Positions 54,381 to 64,000 of a DNA stretch of 64,000 nt are shown piece after piece. Position 1 is the stretch's first letter. The number at the start of each line of letters is the position of its first letter. Origin of the DNA: Uranotaenia lowii (lineage: Eukaryota; Arthropoda; Insecta; Diptera; Culicidae). The position numbers were made by a program, and so were the translations under genes. The DNA lies in NCBI RefSeq assembly GCF_029784155.1, contig NC_073691.1, positions 95,841,617 through 95,905,616 on the forward strand. Reading direction: 5' to 3'. Below the pieces are notes generated by a model, which saw only the letters and a list, made by a program, of their open reading frames with translations, made no database searches and had not been told where the DNA came from.

Positions 54381-55332
54381 CCGTCAAACGGGGCATCATG
54401 CAACGCGGGGTTGGATGCAACATTTAGATAACACCACACTGATTCAATTTTTAATTTTATGTAATGCGATAAAGATATCTTTTAATGATTACAACATGAT
54501 GATGACATAATTTCTAGTATCCTGAGATAGTTTTTTAAAGTTTTTTATTTTCATATAAAATTTAAAAAATCGAACAATAAATGTACAATTTTTAACATTT
54601 TTCGATGCCGTAAAAAACTATACCCAGTATGAAGAATTGGATTGATAATATCACCAACAAACTTTATACTGGTTTCCTCATCCTATACCAACACTATTGA
54701 TGTAAAAATAGTTTTCGAAAAATCACTCAATTTTTTTAAATAAATATTTTTATATTTTAGTTACCAGTGTGGGGTAAAATGCAACAAAATGCAAATCAAA
54801 GAAACACCTTGTAAATCTCGTATCCAAATGCTGGAATATGATTGTTTTGCATCACGCGTTTGTCAACACTGAAATTTCTTTCATCCAAACATTTTTTTTA
54901 ATGATTTCGGCTTTTTCAATTTTTAGTGCTATTGTTTTACCCCTAAATGTATGCCACACCCTAATTTTCAGAAAAAATGTGAAAATACGTTTTCACAAAA
55001 CAAAAAATCACAGCAAATGGTGTTTTCATGCGTAATGATCTTGAATTCATCGCAAATTTATCAAAAACTATACATTTTCTTACGTTTTCATAAGATTTCT
55101 CATCAAAAGCATAGTTTGTTGCAAGTTACCCCATTTTCTGAGGAGGATGAAAATCGCATGTTTTTAGAAAATCAAAAATAACTGAAGGAACCAATATTTT
55201 TTCTGACTACGCCAATTTGATGTCCCGTCAACCTTGAAACTTTTAATGCATAAGAGGTATGATTAACTGTGAACATAAAGTTTTTAGAAGCCAATGAAAT
55301 TGAAAATTGTTGCATGTTGCCCCAGTTGACGG
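54381..55332. mobile_element. MITE with CCGTCAAACGGGGC ends, TA target
   Basis: The left end CCGTCAAACGGGGCATCATG and the inverse of the right end (CCGTCAACTGGGGCAACATG) match. TA flanks both (54379-54380, 55333-55334). 952 bp, AT-rich interior, no transposase. Confidence 0.7.
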
Positions 55333-55978
55333 TATATAGCCAAAATAATAATCCAGGTCATTATGACTCTAACAGGCTAATTGTCTTTTTTTTTAACCGT
55401 AAAGGAAGGTTAATTTGGATCTAAGCCAACGATTTTGACCACAATTGATTATAAAGTTTTAATACAAATAAATCAATTCGAAAACCGCTTGTATTTCTGA
55501 CCCCATCTTCGACGAACCATAGAATCTCCCTTGCGAATAAGGACCAATGGAATTGAAGAAATTAATATGATTTTTAGAGCAACTTTCATTAGAAATTTGA
55601 TTCGAATAAATCATGTGACGCGTGGAAACGAAAGGTAAACATTAGATATGATTCAAAACTGAAATGAAAATTAAAAAATATTAAATTCCAACCCTTAAAA
55701 ACTTACTAAATTTGAGAAAACGTTAAGTAATTTATGAAAACCCCTCTGTCAGCTTGGCTTGACCGAGATTGGACCGATCATGTTTAAGTGCCGACTCGAG
55801 AGAGCAAATCTATGCATTTATTGTACATACAGACATACATATACCTACATATGGAAGAGCCCTCTGGATGGATGTCCACTTGTTTTCTTCAGTTAGAAAC
55901 GATTTCTTTTCAACCCACTAGCAATGCCGCGATTCAGAGGGAATCTAATTCTTGTTTTTTTTTTATTTCCATTGCAGG
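55333..55978. other. Noncoding, ends in a possible splice acceptor
   Basis: No gene frame is seen. At 55960-55978 a T-rich tract leads to ATTGCAG|GAATC, a good acceptor shape on the + strand 385 bases before the acetylcholinesterase start codon. It could begin the exon that carries that start. Confidence 0.4.
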
Positions 55979-56338
55979 AATCATTCAAAGAAAAAAGTAA
56001 TCAAGAGGAAATTGGTTTGCGTGCATGTGATGCGGATAAGTACACCTTACAGTGCTCTCGGCTAAAGTGGTCAGAAGAAAGGAAAATCGAAAATTTAAAT
56101 TATGTCTAATGTATCATGTGATATCGAATTTACCAGGTGAATTACTGTGGTGCAAGGGCATTCGTGAAAAGCTTTTATTTGTACAGCAAAGTGTTATGGG
56201 AGAATCGTGAAGGATGTGAATGATTTGAGGAGTATAACGAAAGGTCAAAATTCGATTCGACTCGTGAACTCGGTGCTTTATAGGGTATTAGAAAAGTATT
56301 GTTTTTTTTTAATATTTTATATAACTCGGTGTAAGTAA

Positions 56339-57203
<865 letters not shown>

Positions 57204-57207
57204 TTAA

Positions 57208-58899
57208 CCCTAATCCACTCTTGGGTGTCAATATGACACTATTGGAAGTTAACAGCTTGTAAATTTATTCGGGTGCATCCGAATAAAACAATTTCTTCGG
57301 GGACCTTCGATAAACTGTTGACATCTTTAATCTTGCATATTTTTTATGGACGCACCCTAAAAGCCCAGGAAATAAAATTCCCTAATCAGACCTTGAGTGT
57401 CAATTTGACACTCCTAACTCAAAACTGCGGCATCTCTCATGTTTCTCAACCGATGTTTACAAAATATATAGTTTTGGAAACCTCGTAATGTAACTCAAAT
57501 ATATTTTTCAGACAATATTCACATATTTATTCAACACTTCAGTTTTTCGATATTCAAAGTCTAGGAAAAAAAAAATCCGAACATGCTTAAAAAAATCACT
57601 TACAGGGTGACAAAAAAGTCCGGTCACACTTTTTTGTAGCCTACACGTTGCATCTCTCTGGTGACATCTATATGTCAAATGAAAGGGCTAAATTTGCTGC
57701 CTAAGTGGCAGAGTTTCGTTTCTGTGCAGTTTGTTTACATTTTGAGCCATGGCAGAGTTAAAAGCAGCTGTTATCGCTGCTCGGTTGGCGCTCAGATGAC
57801 GAGATATTTTTTTCGGACGAGAAACTGTCGTTTTGGAGCAAACAGTCAATCGCCAAAATTATCGAGTTTGGAGTGTGAGCCTCCAGCAAGCTCCTGCGGA
57901 CTAGCTGAACGTTTCAAAATAAGACGTCAGTCTTGCTTCCAGCAAGATGGCGCCCGATCCCACACCGATAGAGCACGTGAGCGCCGCTTGCGACGACTTT
58001 TCGAGACGTCTGAAGCTGGTTCGATCAGAGAAAGGTGGTGTAATTACGAGATATCGTTTGTGAAGTATCTTTATGAGTTACTGAATAAAGCTATGAAAGC
58101 CAGATTCAGATTTTCTTCATATTCTTTGAAATATTGAGATTTTTCTGTGTGACTGGACTTTTTTGTCACCCTGTAGTGTCCAAGAAAGCTGAAGTTAGAA
58201 GCTATACGTTGCACATAAGGATATATTTTTTTTGTGTTGTGTAAAAATCGTACTTTTCAATCAATGAATTGTCAAAATTATTTAAGTTACACCAGATAAT
58301 TTTTGAAAAAAGGAAAATTGACGTAATTTGGCTCATTTTTGCATTTTTAGATTGTCAAAATACGAAACACAGAACTTTTGAGAATTTTCGAAAGTAGCTG
58401 TTTTTTCGCAATTTTTTTTCAATTTGTAATTTGCAGATTTTCTTGCATTGAAATGCAAATTTGCACTTCATTTTGAGTATATTCACACAAGATTTCCGCA
58501 ACAAATTTATATTTACCAGAAAGTCAATTTCATACCAATTCTAGTGGTATAATTACATAAGCGCTGCGATACTTTGCATATGTGCAACGTATAGCTTCTA
58601 ACTTCAGCTTTTTTGGACACAAAGTGAAATTTTTTAGAACTTTCATAGCTGAACTACAGTATTTTTTCCGAAGCATGTTTTTTCGAATTTTTTTTTCTTA
58701 GACTTTGAATAACGGAAAACTGTAGTGTTGCATAAGTGTGTGAATAATGTCTGTTTTGAGTTACATTACGAGGTTTCAAAAACTATAAATTTTGTAAAAA
58801 TCGATTGAGAAATAAGAGAAATACATTGGTTTTAGTAAGGACTGTCAAATTGACACTCCAGGAACTGTTACGGGTGAAAATTTTAGGGACGGATGAGGG
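57208..58899. mobile_element. Long foldback element with TTAA flanks
   Basis: TTAA lies at 57204-57207 and 58900-58903. The ends start CCCTAATCC and the inverse of CCCTCATCCGTCCC. The two arms are inverse copies over several hundred bases. Paired blocks include GAGTGTCAATTTGACA, AAACCTCGTAATGTAACTC, TATTCAAAGTCTA, AACATGCTT and AGCTGAAGTTAGAAGCTATA. The left arm is interrupted by a mariner (57603-58173). TTAA and CCC ends point to the piggyBac-type group. No coding sequence of its own. Confidence 0.75.
57603..58173 (+). mobile_element. Internally deleted mariner-like element
   Basis: The inverted ends CAGGGTGACAAAAAAGTCCG and the inverse of CAGGGTGACAAAAAAGTCCA are flanked by TA (57601-57602, 58174-58175). 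The residual transposase pieces are MAELKAAVIAARL at the N-terminus (from about 57750), a FSDEK first-Asp block, and CFQQDGA-x-SHTDRARE, the second-Asp block. Most of the protein between is deleted. It inserted into the TA inside the phrase ATCACTTAGTGTCC of the foldback arm. Confidence 0.85.
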
Positions 58900-58903
58900 T
58901 TAA

Positions 58904-59690
58904 AAGAGAAAATTTTGTTTTATCTACAGTTTTAGACTCGATTGAAACAATTTAAAAATTTGTTTTCAAAGGACCGTAAATGTCAATTAAAAATAAAGAT
59001 TTCAAGAGGTTATTGATCGGTAGAAAATTGAAGAAGTTATGGTTATTTTATAAAAACAGTATTATTTGCATATTGAATAATTTAATCAACCGAAGCGTAC
59101 TAAAATTGATAAAAAGCTTTCCAGAAGGTCACATTCTAAGTGGCACAGATTAAGCCAAATAGAATTAGAAAGTTTTTATTGTGGTTTTATTAGGCCATTT
59201 TTGTACGCAGCTCATTTTATGACGATTTTATTATAGTCATGAAACATGCTTACATTCTTGTTTCGACCATGTGTTTTCAGGTAGTTTTGAAAACGCTAAT
59301 GAAGCTTTTACTTAATATATGTTAAATTGTTTTGAAAAAGTTACGAATGCTCTGTTAAAACTACAATAAAACACTTAAACTACAACAAACTTAGAAGTTT
59401 GCTCCAAGCTTTCATTTTTTTTGTTTTAAATATGATAGCACTCAGACAGCACTTGATTATAAAATCGCCATAAACTTAGTAACAGTTCTAAATCCAGATG
59501 TCAAAACAGGACTCGCTCAGAATAGATTGCACATATTTGAAGTGGAATTCCCATGTACTTATTTTTGATAAGTTATGTGTGTTGTCTTTTTAGTTTGATA
59601 AAAAAACATAAAAATACATACAAGAAAACTTTAAATCACACTGGAAGTGGCAAGAATATCTCTACAGTATGAGTAATTTATTGAGTTAAA
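58904..59690. other. AT-rich intronic or intergenic DNA, no gene
   Basis: No domain-bearing frame or clear repeat boundary was found. Confidence 0.5.
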
Positions 59691-59691
59691 G

Positions 59692-59932
59692 GGTCCAACT
59701 AAACTATGTTGCTTGACGCCCCCATTAATCCAAGATGGCGGCTTTTGCTATTATTTTCGAAGCTGTAGAGTACTGAAAATCTCTTGAAAACATTCACAAT
59801 ATAAGTATTGGGTGAAAGGGCTAAACGAGTAGAAGTCGAATTCTGTTGTCCGACGCCATCTTGAATTCCAAGATTGCGATTTCCACTCAACTTGAAAATG
59901 CAGTAAATGACTGGAAATAGTACACGCGAAAT
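59692..59932 (-). repeat. Two diverged units of the 63.5-kb tandem repeat, inverted
   Basis: The inverse of this stretch contains GCCATCTTGGA, TTTAGCCCTTTCACCCAATA and TCAAGTTGAGTGGAA in the same order as the 63517-64000 array. So the satellite-like unit flanks the 60-63.5 kb transposons on both sides in opposite orientation. Confidence 0.7.
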
Positions 59933-59939
59933 AATCTGC

Positions 59940-60451
59940 ACGTAGCAGCTACGTGAAAAGCTAAATAATTGTTATCCAATTTATTTTCACGTAAATTGTT
60001 CAAAAAAAAATTAAGTAAACGCTTCCCTAACAAGAGTTGAAGCATTAGGAACATCACCTACAATTTACGTGAATTTTTAATAAGTTCAACGCGATGTGAC
60101 GATGAAAGCTACGAGAAATGTGTTTAATATCGAAATGACATTTTAATCGATTACATCATTTAATTTTCCTTTCTTTTGTTATTGATTTAAACTGCAATGA
60201 AAATAAATTAAAATTTACACAAATTTTACACAAAATAAAATTTATTTTCACTATTCTTAGGCACCAACACTTTCGAAAAATTTAAATTGTAAAACACACT
60301 TCATTTCGGAAGCTCTGCAACGCAGTTTGTAAAATCCTGAAGAAATTGAAAAAAAAATTATATTAAATGAATTATCTTAATGCTTAGAAATTTACCTGAT
60401 CCAGATCGACTGAGACCATGATTAATTGCCATTATCGAATCTTTCCCACAT
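59940..60451 (-). other. Noncoding with possible minus-strand coding debris
   Basis: Together with 61533-61990 on the other side of the inserted hAT, the minus strand gives a short open phrase WDELDVKPDAIRKIMWERFD across the insertion point, then a CAG|GTAAAT donor-like site near 60400. I do not recognise the protein. It may be an older TE or a gene fragment. Confidence 0.3.
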
Positions 60452-61524
60452 AGGCTTACCAGACGTCCTATTTTCGTAGGACATGTCCTACTTTTTCGAC
60501 CCTTGTCCTACCGTCCTACTTTGGACCCAAATTGTCCTACTTTTTGACGGTTATGATTATTATCTTGTCTATCGAATTTTTTCTTTGCGTTTTTCGTTAT
60601 TTCGATTCATTTTTCACGAAATCCTTATTGGCGTTTTTTTGGAAAATCGTCTTTACGATCGGTTTCTGCCAATGAAAGTTAAGGCCCTTCTGGAAGAAAT
60701 TGATAACCCATCGGAAACGGAAAAAAGTGATAGAGGAGTTCTGCCAAGTCTACAAGTCTTCTTTGGTTTAGTTTCGCAAATGGTTTGGCCCATTGAGTGT
60801 TATTAAGTCCTTCGTTTGGCTGTCTTTGCTGGAACCAATTAGTTTCAAATTCGAACAGCTTGAGAACTGTGTGAAAATTTTAGCGAATAAAGGTATTGAA
60901 ATCAACAATGTCACCAATTTTATCGCCTGAATTCGTTCATTGCGCAGCAAGAAGATGATTTCAGGAACAAACTAAATCATGAAAAATGATTTTTTTTTCC
61001 AATCAAATTAATTACCCGATCATCACTCCAAGCTGCTGACGATTGCTGAATATTTCGTAGCAATTTCGTTTCCCAACGCCAGTGGACCAAGGAACGCGGA
61101 AAACTCCTTGTTGACGCAGTAAGAGCGATTATCTTACTGCAATACAACAACAGGCAAATTTTATTTTCAGAGTTCCATTCCTATTTGTTGAAAAATGAAG
61201 AGTTGCTAGAAAAAATCGTCTCTTCAGAGAAGTATGCTCCAGAAAAAGAATAACTTCCATTTTTTTTATTAAAATAAATATTAACGATAAAATATTGAAT
61301 TTAAAAAACCGAATTACTTTAAAATGTGAAAAAAGTGTTTGATCTTTATTCGTTGTGATATCATCTTATCTTATTAAAAATTTGTGTAAAAACTATTTTA
61401 AAAAAAAAATCAAAAATAAAGCGTCCTACTATTCGTCCTACTTCAAATTGAAAAACGTCCTACTTTTTTTTAGTATTTTGAGCAAAATTTCCCACTTCCC
61501 GAAATTTTATTCTGGTAAGCCTAA
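60452..61524 (+). mobile_element. hAT-like element, degenerate, 8-bp TSD
   Basis: Ends AGGCTTACCAG and the inverse of TTAGGCTTACCAG are flanked by TCCCACAT at 60444-60451 and 61525-61532. Near both ends GTCCTAC and GTCCTACTTTTT phrases recur as subterminal motifs. On the + strand around 61080-61250, QWTKERGKLLVDAVRAIILL and FHSYLLKNEELLEKI resemble the C-terminal dimerisation part of hAT transposases. Upstream pieces are too broken to follow. It also has a truncated sibling at 2902-3190. Confidence 0.75.
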
Positions 61525-61532
61525 TCCCACAT

Positions 61533-62245
61533 GATTTTACGAATGGCATCCGGCTTAACATCTAATTCGTCCCACAAAACGACGTGTCACCAGTTAAACG
61601 GAAGCAATCTTGCTTACAGAACCATTACTATCAAAATTTGAAACAAAAAAAAATAGTTGTTAAGATTTCGAAAAGATTTCTGGAATTAAACTCACCAGAA
61701 TGCAAACAATTAGCGGTAAGTCATTTGTAGATTTCCGACTGCTTCCGAACCACTTATGGGTGAACCGATATCCTTCCTCTTGATCAGCTGGAATTTTTCT
61801 AATCTGCCTGCTTTCTGACCGGTGAAAAAATTCATTTTTCTTCCTCGCGATATTCGAGAACATTTCAAAACCACTGCTGAACAGGTACTCAAGAAAACCA
61901 CGAAACTAGCGCAAACGAAACACAACTTCTCCAAATAGTTTTCCCAGGAGTTTAAAAAAGTAAGCTGACTGTTGCAATAACCTTTTCTCATAATAATTTG
62001 AGAGAAAAGTAATATTCGAAACGCTCGAAACCGATTTAAAGTAATTCACTCAGACTTTACGTGAAATTCATGTGGCAATTATGTATGTCGAAGTAAGTTA
62101 GTTACTACCAGGGCGTACTCGAAACACTGTGATTCCTACAAAACTCACTGAAAATCGATGTGATGCATTAAAATGTTAGTTTACGTAAAAAATCCCGTAG
62201 AAATAATTTATAAATTGTTTTGCGTGTATGAAACACCCACAATAT
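61533..62245. other. No clear gene
   Basis: Minus-strand frames at 61991-61710 and 61863-61660 have a hydrophobic stretch (KLCFVCASFVVFLSTCSAVV) but no domain I recognise and no support as exons. Confidence 0.35.
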
Positions 62246-62246
62246 A

Positions 62247-63514
62247 AAGGGTGATCGGTCAAAATTTGGTCAATATCAACTTGACGTATTTCTTCCAATT
62301 TTGCATTTAAAAACCTGAACACCCCTCATTTTGAAGGTGTGTGTGTAGAATGTTGCTCCTATTTTGATTTTGGAATTCACTCTTCAGTTGTCAAAATGCC
62401 GTCCAAGGAAGAAGAGCAGCGTATCGAAATTTTGCTCGCGCATCGCGAAAACCCGAGCTACTCGCACGCAAAGCTGGCAAAATCGCTATAAGTTGCCAAA
62501 TCATCCGTTACAAATGTAATTAAAGTGTTTGGGGAACGTTTGTCGACTGCAAGGAAATCTGGATCGGGGGGAAATCGAAAACCGGAAGCCGCTGAGACGA
62601 CAAAGAGAGTTGCCGGTAGTTTCAAGCGAAACTCTAACCTCTCTCTCCAAGATGCCGCAAATAAGCTGGGTGTATCGTCTACAACCGTGCATCGAGCCAA
62701 AAAACGAGCCTGACTATCGACTTTCCAAGAAGGTAGTGACTACAAATCGTAATGATAAACAAAATACGACGGCCAAAGCGCGATCCCGGAGGCTGTACAC
62801 GACGATGCTGACGAAGTTTGACTGCGTGGTAATGGACGACGAAACTTACGTCAAAGCCGACTACAAGCAGCTTCCGGGACAGGAGTTTTATACGACAAAA
62901 GGAAGGGGAAAGGTAGCAGATATTTTCAAGCACATGAAACTTTCAAAGTTCGCGAAGAAATATCTGGTTTGGAAAGCCATCTGTACCTGTGGCTTGAAAA
63001 GCAGCATTTTCATAGCTTCCGGGACTGTCAACCAAGAAATTTACGTGAAAGAGTGTTTGAATAGACGTCTGCTGCCTTTCCTGCAGAAACACGGGTGTTC
63101 CGTACTGTTTTGGCCGGATTTGGCATCTTGCCAAAAGCCGTCAACAACGTGCAGGTGGTTCCCAAGGACAAGAACCCTCCCAACACGCCAGAGCTCCGCC
63201 CAATTGTGAAATACTGGGCTATTTTCAAGCGGAACCTAAAGAAGACCAAAAAACTGCTAAGGACGAGCAGCAGTTCAAGGCAAAACGGGTTTTTGCGGCG
63301 AAGATGGTGGACAAGGTGGCTGTACAAAATCTGATGGCAGGGGTTAAGCGTAAGGCCCGGCAATTCGGATTTGGAAAAAGCTGAAGCCTAACTGAATATT
63401 TTTCCTGAATACTGAATTTGACTTGAAAAAGAAATTTAATTTGATTTTTTAAATAAACGATTTCAGCTATTTACACGCGTTTTTCCTTGATTAAATTTTG
63501 ACCGTATCACCCTT
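62247..63514 (+). mobile_element. Mariner-like element (DD37E type), TA flanks both ends
   Basis: Left end AAGGGTGATCGGTCAAAATT and the inverse of the right end (AAGGGTGATACGGTCAAAAT) form the terminal repeat. TA flanks both (62245-62246, 63515-63516). 1268 bp, the usual size of a complete mariner/Tc1 element, with a decayed transposase inside. Confidence 0.88.
62396..63384 (+). pseudogene. Mariner-like transposase, decayed
   Basis: It starts MPSKEEEQRIEILLAHRE at ATG 62396. It has an N-terminal helix-turn-helix (NPSYSHAKLAKSL, then a stop) and a second one (LSLQDAANKLGVSSTTVHRA, then a stop). The first catalytic block is CVVMDDETYVKADYKQLPGQ. The second is FWPDLASC. The third, PELRPIVKYWA, should read PIE: the catalytic Glu codon GAG/GAA is GTG (Val) at about 63204-63206. 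The C-terminus is QNLMAGVKRKARQFGFGKS. Frameshifts occur near 63120-63150, with a small deletion after the second Asp. Dead copy of the ITmD37E-type family known from mosquitoes. Confidence 0.85.
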
Positions 63515-63516
63515 TA

Positions 63517-64000
63517 GTTTAGCCCTTTCACTCGCTATCAATTTTGTAGGAGTTTCATGTGATTTCAGTCATTTATTGCATTTTTAAGTTGAGCGGAAGT
63601 TTTCATTTTGGATTTCAAGAAGGCGTTAGAAAGTGAAATTCGTTTTCTTCTAGTTTCGCCCTTTCAACCAATACCAATGTTGTAGGGCTTTCGTGCGATA
63701 TTTAGTCATTTACAGAATTTCGATAATGGATTTCATAATGGCGTCAGGTAGAGGAATTAAACTTCTACTGGTTTAGCCCTTTAACCCAATACTAATGTTT
63801 TCGAAGTTTCATGCGATTTTAAGAGATTAACAGCATTTTAAAGTTATGTGGAAGTTGCCATCTTGGATTTCAAGAACGACTTCTTTTAGTATATCCCTTT
63901 TCCCAATACCCGTATTGTGGAGATTTTATGCGATTTAAGTTATCTACAGCATTCTTAAGTTCAGCGAAAGCCGCCATCTTTGATTTCAAGCTAATTCGAC
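63517..64000 (+). repeat. Tandem repeat, unit about 120 bp, at least 4 copies
   Basis: Each unit runs TTTAGCCCTTTCAACCAATA, AATGTTGTAG, TTTCATGCGATTT, CATTTACAGCATTTTTAAGT, GGAAGTTGCCATCTTGG and ATTTCAAGAAGGCGT, with variations. Units begin near 63517, 63652, 63770 and 63888. The array continues beyond the window edge. Inverse units lie at 59692-59932. Confidence 0.85.

Noticed and set aside
61710..61991. 93-codon minus-strand frame with a hydrophobic stretch
   Set aside because: Not recognised, unsupported by neighbouring exons, lies in transposon-rich debris.

Overview
This window looks like intergenic and intronic DNA from a mosquito (Culicidae). It is AT-rich, crowded with transposable elements (TEs), and has almost no single-copy coding sequence. 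The one clear host gene segment is the first coding exon of the Drosophila-Ace-type acetylcholinesterase gene (mosquito ace-2) at 56363-56646 on the + strand. It ends in a good splice donor. The rest of the enzyme is not seen in the window, so the gene probably runs off the right edge. Possible untranslated exons of this or neighbouring genes lie near 37.2-37.5 kb and 55.98 kb, and a possible minus-strand first exon lies near 31.5 kb. These are weak calls. Species cannot be fixed from the sequence.

Layout. 1-9.5 kb: two Penelope-like element (PLE) fragments arranged head to head, a hammerhead-ribozyme-like core, a decayed mariner, a 5'-truncated LINE that contains a PLE with its own target-site duplication (TSD), and several terminal-inverted-repeat (TIR) MITEs. 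9.5-12.5 kb: GC-richer unique sequence without a recognisable gene. 12.8-19.0 kb: a hAT element with an exact 8-bp TSD. Nested inside it are a tRNA-derived SINE and a near-complete PHD-finger-ORF1 LINE whose ORF2 is broken only by one homopolymer frameshift. 19.3-23.4 kb: a 4-kb structure with about 630-bp inverted arms enclosing a small coding remnant. 24 kb: a hAT MITE. 33-35 kb: an MCM2 pseudogene fragment interrupted by another hAT MITE. 40.1-42.4 kb: a broken RTE-type LINE. 46.1-50.75 kb: an apparently intact L1/Tx1-like LINE with both ORFs open, an A-rich tail and a TSD. 52-55.3 kb: a minisatellite and several MITEs. 57.2-58.9 kb: a TTAA-flanked foldback element with a mariner in one arm. 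60.4-63.5 kb: a hAT remnant and a mariner (DD37E-type) with TA-flanked ends whose final catalytic Glu codon is changed to Val. 63.5-64 kb: a tandem repeat that continues past the edge.

The genes do not form a pathway. What the window records is layered insertion: four hAT-type insertions with 8-bp duplications, three well-bounded LINE/PLE insertions, TA-, TAA-, TTAA- and 9-bp-TSD MITEs, and host gene debris. Most insertions could be placed from their own boundary sequences, so their relative order can be read in several places.
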